Shown here in pieces: positions 43,801-53,037 of a stretch of 64,000 nt of DNA. The notes under the pieces are model-generated. The model was not told where the DNA came from. It ran no database searches and was given only the letters and a program-made list of their open reading frames with translations. This stretch comes from Petunia secreta (Eukaryota; Streptophyta; Magnoliopsida; Solanales; Solanaceae), in contig JARKIP010000005.1 in the NCBI GenBank assembly GCA_029990175.1, forward strand, positions 72,200,001-72,264,000, read 5' to 3'. The stretch's first letter is position 1. Every line of letters starts with the position of its first letter. A program made the translations under genes and the position numbers.

Positions 43801-43937
43801 GGGGTTTCTCGGTTTTCAAGGTCTAAGGATAGCTTTTTAGGTACATAGGGTTTTGATCCAAATCCTTCTAATGCCTTCACCACCTCCGCTACACTCTCTT
43901 CATCTTCCACATCCATGTTCCAAATTACCGCCGCCAA
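40864..43937 (-). pseudogene. pol: Athila RT, RNase H and integrase (broken)
   Basis: RT is spread over 43937-43392, 43434-43144 and 43077-42793: WRVCMDYRKLN, DGYSGYNQI, and FMDD as catalytic box. RNase H: CDASDLALGAVLGQ (42600) and VHTDHFAIRYL...ENQVADHLS (42419-42200). Integrase: zinc finger HSSPYVGHHGG near 41960 with a stop replacing the residue before its last Cys, WGIEFIGP (41800), VSNWE near 41470 and the C-terminal KGPFKVV module (41385-40864). Stops at 43144 and 42165 are in frame. Shifts occur near 43940, 43400, 42700 and 41500. Confidence 0.88.
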
Positions 43938-43950
43938 TGTGTCTTCTTGA

Positions 43951-46875
43951 CTAGCTAAGACACTCTCCTTTTTCCACTAGGGCATCAACCACGAAATCGA
44001 CATAAGAACAAGTCGCATCATCTTCCATTGGTTGTTTCAAAGCCTTGCAAATATGAAATACGGCCTTCTCTCCATTGAACCTAAAAGTAAGTTCATCTCT
44101 TTCCACATCACAAAGAGCTCTTCCAGTTGCCAAGAATGGTCTCCCAAGAATGATAGGTACTTCAAAATCTACAGGGCAATCAAGAATAACAAAATCCGTT
44201 GGGAAGACGAATTTGTCTACCTTCACCAACACATTGTCAATAATCCCAATCAAGCTTTTCATTGAGCGATCGGCCATTTGTAGGTTCATAGTTGTTGGTC
44301 TAGGTGCTCTGGTGTCTAATGTCTTATACACCGCATATGGCGTTAAGTTGATACTTGCACCTAGGTCACACAAAGCCTTCTTGAAGTGTCTTCCACCAAT
44401 TGTGAATGGAATGATAAAAGCCCCCGGATCTTCCATCTTTGGAGCCATGTGTTTTGCACTTACTTGATGAGTCACCTTGATTGTCTCGAAATCTCCATAT
44501 GTCTTCTTGGTCACCAAGTATTTCATGAATTTAGCAATATTGGGCATTTGTCCCAAAGCATCAACCAATGGAATGTTGATGGAAGTACTTGCTATTTTCT
44601 CCCAAATCTTCTTTGCATGGGATATTTCTCTTTGTTTGTTGCTCTTTTATGGGAAAGGAAGGGGTATTTTACGAATGCAGCTTGGATTGGAAGGGCTTCC
44701 TTTGGGTTGTAGAGTGTTCTTTGGTTTGGTTATTTGGGTAGTGGTGTTTTCGGGGTTAGGCTTTTTAGTGACTTCTTGAACATCATCATCATGCTCTTGC
44801 ACCAACACATCACCTTGCCTCTCCATTTCTTTTTTCACCATCTCCTCTCCAATAGCTTCATTATCATTCCACTTGGCACCTACATGATCATCTTGCATTC
44901 TCAACTCCGCATCATCATTACTTTTGGCTTTTGGGTCTTCCCATCTCTTTCCACTTCGAGTTTTAATTGCCATTACTTGGTCCTTACCGCCTCTTTTAGG
45001 ATTCACAATCGTATCACTTGGTAATGCTCCTTGTGGCCTTTGATTGACTTGATGTGCTAGTTGTCTCATTTGCGACTCAAGCTCCTTGATGGATGTGGAA
45101 TGCGAAGTCATAGTTTGCTTCATGTCTCTGGAGTAACCTTGTTGATTTTGAAGCATTTGACTCATCATTTCTTCCAATTTTGTGGGAGCCTTTGTTTCTT
45201 GATCATTTTGCTTAAACGGAGGTCCTGGATCATATTGTTGAGAAGAACCAGCTCCTCTCCCCTCTTGGTTGCTACTCAAATTACTTCTTCCTTGACTCGG
45301 CCTCCACTGCCCTTGTTGTTGGTAGGCTTATTGATATGGTTGTTGGTAGGGTTGTTGATAAGGTCTTTGATAACCCCCTTGATCATACCCTCTTTGCCCT
45401 TGGTAGTTACCCACATAATTTGCTTCTTCTCCATCTTGCATATGATAGCATTGTTCCGGATAGTATCCTTCTTGCCCATGTTGGAGAAGGGACAAAGGAA
45501 CACCTCTGGGAGTCACATAACCCATTGGGGCCACTTGATACCCGGTATTTGTGGCGTGGATATTCTCCACCTTGTGCAACTTCTTTTCATTGGCTTCCCT
45601 ATCGACCTTTGAGTTCTTGTTCATGAGTTCCACTGATGTTAAGATTCTCGCCATTTTCTCATCTTGGGCTTCAAGTCTTCCCATCATCATTGGACTCATC
45701 CCAACTTCTCTTACCGGATTCTTAGCTCTTGATTGCCACTCTTCAGATCTCTTAGTCACTTTGTCTAGGATATCTTTCACCTCTTCATACCTCTTGTCCA
45801 TGGTTACACCATCACATAAAGTGTCCAAGGCGGATTGGTTCATCTTGTTTAAGCCTTGATAGAAGCTTTGCAACAACATACTTCCATTCAAACAATGATT
45901 AGGACACCAGAGCAACCCATGTTGGAAAGCTTCCCAAGCCTCGGTCAAATAATCGGATGCCTCTTGCTCAAACATGTGGATCTTGTCCCTCAATGCCGCT
46001 TGCTTTCCTTTTGGTGAAAACTTCCCTAGGAATTGTTTTACTAACTCTTGCCAAGTGAAAATGGAGTTTCTCGGCAACTTGTTCAACCAATCTTTAGCTT
46101 TTCCGGTGAGAGAGTAACGGAACACTCTAAACCTCAATGACTCTTCTGATATCCTTGCCGACTTGTAGAGATTACAAGTTTGTACTAAATTTCTCAAGTG
46201 ATCATTTGCATCTTCATTCTTACTACTACCAAACCAACCATATTGTTCAAGACCTTGAAGAATTACATTTGGAATACTAAAACTAGCATTTCCATGAATA
46301 GGAGGAGGAACTATGGCACTTGCAAAACAATTCATATCAATTTCTTCTTCGACCTCCTCATTATCTTCATAGTCTCGCATCTCTTGTTGATAGTCCCGGG
46401 CACCTCTAGCATACTCTTGATTTCGGTTGACATTGCGAGCATTAACTCTATTGGCATTGCCCCCTCGGTTGACATTTGCTCTACCTCCACGGTTTACACC
46501 TCGACCCCTTTGGTTCACACCTCAGCCGCCTCGGTTTGTATTGTTTCCACCCCGATTAGCATTACCCGCAACACCTTTATTTTCTCCAAGATTTCCTTCT
46601 TCATTTGCTTGGTCCCCCGCATTTTCTTGGCCAAAAGGGTTGTCATCTTGAGGGTCCACATTCTCAACTTGAGGATCATTAGCTTCCTCTTGTATCACAT
46701 CTTCGTCCACTTGTTCGACATGGAATGGATAGCCCTCTTGGTTGAGTTCTTTATGGAACTCTTCATCATATTCTTCTTCATAGCCCTGCGGATACCCATG
46801 TTGTTGGTTATAATAATGATTATAATTGGGGTTCCGCAAACTCCGATTAGGATTTCTCCTATAAGACATGTTCAC
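43951..46875 (-). pseudogene. gag: Athila gag and protease (in-frame stops)
   Basis: One frame runs from MSYRRNPNRS at 46875 to the stop at 43951, broken by stops at 46522, 45328 and 44647. An Arg/Gly/Asn-rich stretch with NRGG repeats (46600-46410) precedes the capsid domain (FRYSLTGKAKDWLNKLP, KQFLGKFSPKGKQAAL, DKIHMFEQEASDYL; about 46150-45750). A Tyr/Gln-rich tail with PYQQ repeats ends at 45328. The protease at 44568-43951 has LCDLGASINLTP and PIILGRPFLATGRALCD. The ATG at 46875 follows a splice-acceptor-like CTTGTGTAG/GTGAAC. The stop at 46522 looks like a CGA-to-TGA change. Confidence 0.87.
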
Positions 46876-46971
46876 CTACACAAGGTAAAACCAAAAACAA
46901 AAGTAAAATGCTAGGACTTGCAAACTAAACAACTTAGATTAACTAATGCAACTCAATATAGAAACCGTAGT

Positions 46972-46989
46972 TCCCCGGTAACGGCGCCA
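46972..46989 (-). promoter_or_regulatory. Primer binding site (tRNA-Asp)
   Basis: The - strand reads TGGCGCCGTTACCGGGGA. This is the complement of the 3' end of plant tRNA-Asp with one difference. Confidence 0.9.
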
Positions 46990-46994
46990 AAATC

Positions 46995-47385
46995 TGATCC
47001 ACGCTCAATCCTACACCTTTAATGGTGAGGGGCGGTCGTCAAAGTATAATACCCGATGTGAGTCGGGGTGGATTTCCCAAGGGAACTAGCTTGTCGAGTA
47101 AGAGAGTCGCAAATAGAAATTCAAATGAAGTTTAATGTTGAGTCCTAGAAGTGGAGTTTGATATAAGTAACACTACGATTAGCTACAAGGCATACAAATT
47201 AAAGCAAGTAAGTTGATTTGATATTAAGAGACTAGGGATGTAAACAACTAATAGTGATTTCCAACCAACGGGTATTTCCACTTCACTTTCCCAACACAAA
47301 TATAATTATGGTCGAGTCTTCCTATTGTGGTCTCTAGAATCCTTCCGGCCTAGAAGAGACCTTTCACAACCCGCTCGTCAAAACC
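46995..47385 (-). repeat. 5' LTR of Athila element, part 1
   Basis: TGATCCACGCTCAATCC... matches 34130 onward. Interrupted after CAAAACC by the Tekay/Del-like element. Confidence 0.88.
47381..47385 (+). repeat. Target-site duplication (left) of Tekay/Del-like element
   Basis: AAACC, repeated at 52118-52122. Confidence 0.8.
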
Positions 47386-48050
47386 TGACACGACCCGGAT
47401 TTCGACTAGGCCGTGCGGGCACCCGACATCCTCCCTTAGACCTGTCGGGCGAATCCTTACAAATTAAATTAGGAAAATAAATATAACAATTCATAAATAA
47501 GGACAAGATTTAAAACAAAAATACAGACATACTGATATCTCTAAGCTGTACAAAAGAAATTACAACTGACTACCCATCATACTAGGTTTAGGGCTATCCA
47601 GACTAGACATCTAAGAGTACAAAAAAGACATATACCTCCTGAAGGGAGCAAAATGCAGCTGAAATAATAAATAATAAACTGGTGGCCATCCGGAATAAAA
47701 GCTGGCTCACCCTGACAGCTGAAGTCGTCTTCGCTCCTTCACAACGTGGCGAACTCAATCCTGGAGCAAACCTGCCGAAACGAAATACATAGACAAGAAA
47801 CAAACAACAAACAATGGTGAGTCAAAAGGATTCAATAAGTGGGGCAGACTAGCCACCTCAAAGGATAGGATAGCTAACCAGGGAGAAAAGAAACGGATAA
47901 ACCAAATTCCTCTTATTTAAATTATGAAAAGGCGGAGCCAGATAATAACTAGAAACACATATGGAATGACAAACTCATTAACAACCGGAAACGTAAGATA
48001 GCTAGAACATATAGGTATCCCGAACATATCAACAATCAGAAATACATCCT

Positions 48051-48260
48051 GTTGCAGCGTGCAACCCAATCCATATATTCATCCTGTTGCGCCGTACAAC
48101 CCGATCCATATATTTATACCGTTGCGGCGTGCAACCGGATCCATATATTTATACCGTTGCGATGTACAACCTGATTCATATATTTATACCGTTGCAGCGT
48201 GCAACCCGATCCATATATTTATACCGTTGGGGCGTGCAACCCGATCCCAGCAACCATATA
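48051..48260 (+). repeat. 35-bp tandem repeat, six copies
   Basis: Units start at 48051, 48086, 48121, 48156, 48191 and 48226: GTTGCRRCGTGCAACC followed by CGATCCATATATTTATACC-like sequence. Most units hold a short GTTG...CAAC inverted repeat. Confidence 0.9.
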
Positions 48261-48430
48261 TACGAGCCAGAAATATATAGGCAAACTGAGATATGTCCAC
48301 AAAATAGTATACATACCGCATAGATAAAACACAACACAATACACACAATAGTCAGTATGCGCTGCAATGAGATGAGATGAATGCGGTACAATGCAATGTA
48401 GTCGCATATGCCTGATACCTGTCTAAGGCG

Positions 48431-48690
48431 CGGGACTCTCATCGTCTACCAGGAGATATATGCAAAGATGACCCTTCACCGGCTCGGGACTCTCATCGAT
48501 TACCGGGAAGTATATACAATGATGACCCTTCACTGGCTCGGGACTCTCATCGATTACCGGGAAGTATATGCAATAATGACCCTTCACCGGTGCGGGACTC
48601 TCATCGCCAACCGGGAAGTATATGCAATAATGACCCTTCGCCGGTGCAGGCCTCTCATCGCCAACCGGGAAGTTTATGCAATGCTCAAAA
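48431..48690 (+). repeat. 54-bp tandem repeat, five copies
   Basis: Units start at 48431, 48485, 48539, 48593 and 48647 (CGGGACTCTCATCG...), the last partial. The period is divisible by three, so ORFs run through on both strands; these are not genes. Confidence 0.9.
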
Positions 48691-49362
48691 CCAGAGTGCA
48701 ATGCTCATATGTTCAATGCAATACCAACAACAGGGCATAACATATAATATAAATGTAAATTCAAAGCTAAGGCGTAATACTAAATCCACGAGGCCAGGTG
48801 GCTCCAAAGAAATGGATATAATCACTTACCTCTTCCAACAGTTAGTACGGCTAATCAACAACCGCTTTATCCTTTGGTTTCCTTGCCAAACGATCCCAGT
48901 CTATTCAATAAGCAGAAAAATATATCAATTTAGGATAAAGGCTTCATTCCTCACATCTTAGGGCAATCCGGTTAGGAACCTGATACCCTATTCGCATACG
49001 CAATACGCAGGCCAGACCTATGTACAGGGTTTAAGGTCACATAACCAAACGCCAAATAAATTACATTTATATGTTGCCCATAACTCACTGAGTACGAATA
49101 TATATATTCAATTCCATTATCGGGGTCCATTTGACCCTTTAAACAATTAATTGAACTTATTAGGACGATGTCTAATATCTCAATTTCTACCGTCAAAATA
49201 TATTTAAACACACGTAATAAACTAGGATCATCACCTGAATGTTTTAGGGTAAAAATTCTACTTTTCTCCGGCCCCTTTTCCCATTTTCCGGCATTTTTTT
49301 CCTTCTCCGCGTTTTCTGTTTCATTTCCTTATTCTCGTTGTTATGTTTCTGTTTTGCAATGA

Positions 49363-49387
49363 GCATATATGCTCTCAGCATATATGC
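49363..49387 (+). repeat. Palindrome pair GCATATATGC with TCTCA spacer
   Basis: Two GCATATATGC palindromes flank TCTCA here. In the other LTR copy (51522-51546) the spacer is TGAGA, its reverse complement. Confidence 0.85.
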
Positions 49388-49986
49388 CACCGCCTCTTGT
49401 CCTTTGTTTATCTTCTTTAATTTTGTCTTTTTCCCTTTTTTTTTGTTTTCTTTTACTTTATTTTCTTTTCTTTTCTTAACGAAAATTAAAACGGTACCCT
49501 ACGATATTTGAAATAATTCCAACTTTTGCATACAAGTTATACAAAATATATTTAACATATTCGTGAAGGCGGATCTCAAATTGGACTCCCGAAACTCAAT
49601 ATGAAAATTAAATGCAAAAGGAGTCAAATTATTTAACTTTCGGCATTTTAGCGGAAACTAGCCGAACAACATCGAAATTCACTTTCGAAAGTTCATAAAA
49701 GTCACAAATAATCATACGAACCTAACGGTGCTTTCGGATTTCGAATCGGAGCTCATTCGCCTAAACGAGCTCAGAAATCTCTTTCCTTGGTGGGAATGAA
49801 AAGGCGGTACCCCTATCACAACAAATCGACAATAAAAACTGAAACCTTCTTCCGATGCCTACCAAATGAGGTCTGATTTAGCTCAAATTTTACAGATAGG
49901 TCTCAATGGGCCTTACGAATATTTTAAAATTATCGGCACGCCAATCGGAATCCTAACTTCTGAAACGACTAACCGAGGTCGTTTCA

Positions 49987-50784
49987 TTCTCCTCCACTTA
50001 AACTCTCGTTCGTCCTCGAACGAGCCTAAGCCTAAAGAAAAATTTGCACATATAACAAAAGAACTTGCACGACCTTCATAAGCTACTCCACGGACATTAT
50101 CTCATGATTGCAGAATCAGAATTATAACACGAACACCGAACTCTTGGAATAAAATATATTTGGATAATATGATAACATCATTGCCCAACTTATTCGGACT
50201 AAGCCGACCCTTTCTCGATCATAAGAGAGGAGTTCTATATTTTTGAAATGAAGATACACACAACTCTTGATGGGCTAACATGATTCTACCAACGAATCAC
50301 CTTGTCGATATACTTTTGATATAGAACAGGTCGATGAAACAAAGAATTAGCTCACACTTGATGCAATAGGGGAAACTTTTGAGGTACCTTATCACTACAC
50401 ACTATAGAAGATTTGATGCAAGCTATATTATTTTTACGAACGCACTATACAACATCTCAGTTGATGTTAGTGTTGTTCTGCAAGCTCCTTATGGGAATGT
50501 AGTTACTCATACCCTAATGTATGACAAAGGTTCATCTGAACAGGGTCTATCATATAAGGATAAGGATCATGCAAATACTTCTGGATAGTATGATGCAGAC
50601 TAGGAATGATCTTCAGACAGAACATCTACATCAGGATATTGTCTTTGAATTGGAAATATCATGACTTGAAAAAGTGAAAATAAAAGGGACATGTTGTTGG
50701 ACCATGAGCTGAGGCAGAATTCCAGCAACAAAGTTGATTACATGTGCACTTATAACGCTAAAGTAACTTCTCAAAGGGTTGAGG
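49987..50784 (+). other. Internal region of Tekay/Del-like remnant, unidentified
   Basis: No recognisable primer site directly after the LTR, and no gene recognised up to the integrase remnant. Confidence 0.4.
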
Positions 50785-51150
50785 TGTGAAGGGGATATAC
50801 ATACCAATGATGGATTGTCGACAAGCTGCATAAGACCTTTAACTCTAAATTTTCATGAAGTAAAACAGCGTCAGCATGAGGATCCAGTTCTAGTTGAATA
50901 CAGACAAATAGCCAGAAGAAAACCGGAGTCACCATACAGGGTTACTACTGACGGTGTTCTCATATATAAAGATAAGACTTCAGATTATAATAAAGGCACA
51001 TTATCCCAAATACACTGTTCATCCAGGTTCGACTAAGATGTTCCATAATCTTAAGTAGATTTCTTGGTAGGACGGAATGAAGTGTGACATAGCAGAATTT
51101 GTGGCTCAGTGTTCTAATTGCCAGCAAGTTAAAGTCGTGTCATCTTTCCA
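50785..51150 (+). pseudogene. Integrase zinc-finger remnant (Ty3/gypsy)
   Basis: In two frames: the RNase H-integrase linker (FHEVKQRQHEDPVLVEYRQI, then SPYRVTTDGVLIYKD), followed by the H2C2 finger region (YTVHPGSTKMFHNLK, WWDGMKCDIAEFVAQCSNC, QQVK) with a stop after NLK. The catalytic core is absent. Confidence 0.75.
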
Positions 51151-51390
51151 GACTTTATACTTTTAGCAGATAGGTACGTATATATGATCAGGTTGCTAGC
51201 TTATCTCTGGCATTAATAGATTAATAGTGGGTTTAGCTGTGATCGACACTCATTGTAGGTTTCTGTCGTGCCCTAGGTTGGGTCGTGAGAAAACTGGTAT
51301 CAACACCTCGGAGATTTAGTATTACCATTCAATATTGGAGGAAGACTCCTCCACTTAAAGCACAAACTCATGCAGCTATTTGAATAGCAT

Positions 51391-52117
51391 TACCTGAATG
51401 TTTCAGGGTAAAAATTCTACTTTTCTCCGGCCCCTTTTCCCATTTTCCGGCATTTTTTTCCTTCTCCGCGTTTCCTGTTTCATTTCCTTATTCTCGTTGT
51501 TATGTTTCTGTTTTGCAATTAGCATATATGCTGAGAGCATATATGCTACCGCCTCTTGTCCTTTGTTTATCTTCTTTAATTTTGTCTTTTCCCTTTTTTT
51601 TTTTTGTTTTCTTTTACTTTATTTTCTTTTCTTTTCTTAACGAAAATTAAAACGGTACCTTACGATATTTGAAATAATTCCAACTTTTGCATACAAGTTA
51701 TACAAAATATATTTAACATATTCGCGAAGGCGGATCTCAAATTGGACTCCCGAAACTCAATATGCAAATTAAATGGAAAAGGAGTCAAATTATTTAACTT
51801 TTGGCATTTTAGCGGAAACTAGCCGAACAACATCGAATTTCACTTTCAAAAGTTCATAAAGGTCACAAATAATCATACGAACCTAACGGCGCTTTCGGAT
51901 TTCGAATCGGAGCTCATTCGCCTAAACCGAGCTCAGAAATCTCTTTTTAATATTTATCGACAATAAAAACTGAAAACTTCTTCCGATGCCTACCAAACGA
52001 GGTCTGATTTAGCTCAAATTTTACAGATAGGTCTCAATGGGCTTTTAAAATATTTTAAAATTATCAGCACGCCAATCGGAGTCCTAACTTCCGAAACGAC
52101 TAACCGAGGTCGTTTCA
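51391..52117 (+). repeat. 3' LTR of Tekay/Del-like element, truncated
   Basis: Matches 49232-49986 with a deletion of about 35-45 bp near 51945 and one micro-inversion at 51522-51546. The 5' 1.85 kb of the LTR is missing. Confidence 0.8.
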
Positions 52118-53037
52118 AAACCTTAGCTGAATGCTCGAGGCACTACTCCAAGACCCGAGGAAAGGAGACCTCTTCCGAGCGTAACTCCTTTTAGATGGGT
52201 TAGTCTATATGAATAGCCTATCAACCTAAATCCTCGCCAACTCCACTATTCTACGCTAATTAATCTCTTCCGAGTCTTTAACTAGTAATGTAGACAAGAA
52301 ATACCAAGTATCAATGACTTTGAAATTTTAATGTTATTGCAATGGGGAGTTGGATAATTGATACTTATGTTATACTTAGTGAAATAGAACAACACCCATT
52401 GATTTTCAATCACTATAGCATATTTACACCCCTAGTTAAGAGTTTAGCTACTCATAGCTAGGGTTTGAATCAAAACAATCAAAATATATTACAATGATGG
52501 AATGATTTCAAACATAGATATTGGATTGATATATGAATTAAGATTCGAAGATACAAGTTTAGAATCTTACAAAACGATGTTAAGACCTCTACTTGGCTCC
52601 CAAAATCACCTCAAATTCAATACAAAACGTAACTATCGAATGTGTGTTCAAACCCTAGCTTAAGCTATTTATACAAGAGGGAAAAATGCAGAACACAGTG
52701 GAGTAGGCGGCCAGCCTACTAGAGTAGGCGGTCTGCGTAGTAGAGTAGGCGGCCCACCCCTTTTTTAATCACTCTCTGGATTTTCAGTAGGCTCCCCGCC
52801 TCTGTAAAACAGGCGGGGCGCCTCTTTCTGGCTTCAAATTTTCCAACTCTCTCTTGATGTCCTTTCTTTCGCACTTTGGCTTGAATTCTTGCTCTCTAGC
52901 TTCAATCTTCAACTAGTATCCATGTGAATTCATTATAACCTGAAACTAAGCAATTCACGACGTTAATGACACAAAATGTCGCTCTTGGATTCAAAAACAA
53001 AAGTTTAGCGTAGTCTTTAAGTTGATAAAATACCAAC
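52118..53037 (-). repeat. 5' LTR of Athila element, part 2 (cut by copy B)
   Basis: Begins with the AAACC duplication and continues the LTR. Compared with the 3' LTR it has three rather than one copy of a TAGGCGG...TAGAG unit at 52704-52755, and it lacks the last 9-10 bp (TACTTATCA) because copy B starts there. TATA box (- strand) at 52664-52674; AGGCGGGGCGCCT at 52811-52823. Confidence 0.85.

Larger units (their letters stand above)
47386..49986 (+). repeat. 5' LTR of Tekay/Del-like element (2601 bp)
   Basis: Boundaries come from the AAACC duplication on the left and from the match of 49232-49986 to 51392-52117 on the right (both end GAGGTCGTTTCA). It contains two tandem arrays (48051-48260 and 48431-48690). 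Confidence 0.75.
47386..52117 (+). mobile_element. Tekay/Del-like LTR element remnant inside Athila LTR
   Basis: Starts TGACACGACCCGG, ends GGTCGTTTCA, flanked by AAACC. A 2.6-kb 5' LTR (47386-49986) is followed by 1.4 kb of internal sequence with a + strand integrase remnant and then by the last 0.73 kb of the 3' LTR (51391-52117). Gag, protease, RT, RNase H and the first 1.85 kb of the 3' LTR have been deleted. Lineage rests on the integrase finger style and the TGACACGACCC terminus, so it is tentative. Confidence 0.75.
34130..53037 (-). mobile_element. Athila-type Ty3/gypsy element, decayed, 5' LTR interrupted
   Basis: A - strand element with 3' LTR (34130-35397), internal region (35398-46994) and 5' LTR (46995-53037, split by a 4.7-kb insertion and cut at its end by copy B). 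The primer site matches tRNA-Asp and the polypurine tract is TTTGGGGGAG, both usual for Athila. Gag, protease, RT, RNase H and integrase are followed by a second ORF in the env position. Coding regions contain many stops and at least four frameshifts. It sits within the gag of the Tat-type element. Confidence 0.88.

Noticed and set aside
44032..46914. Long + strand ORFs rich in Ile/Leu/Phe (up to 238 codons), looking like membrane proteins
   Set aside because: Antisense of the Athila gag and protease; hydrophobic composition comes from reading the complement of a Lys/Glu/Gln-rich coding strand.
48431..48690. Regularly spaced repeats resembling a CRISPR array
   Set aside because: Units are head-to-tail with no unique spacers, and the context is a plant LTR.
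48408..48740. Repeat-peptide ORFs on both strands
   Set aside because: The 54-bp period is a multiple of three, so open frames are automatic.
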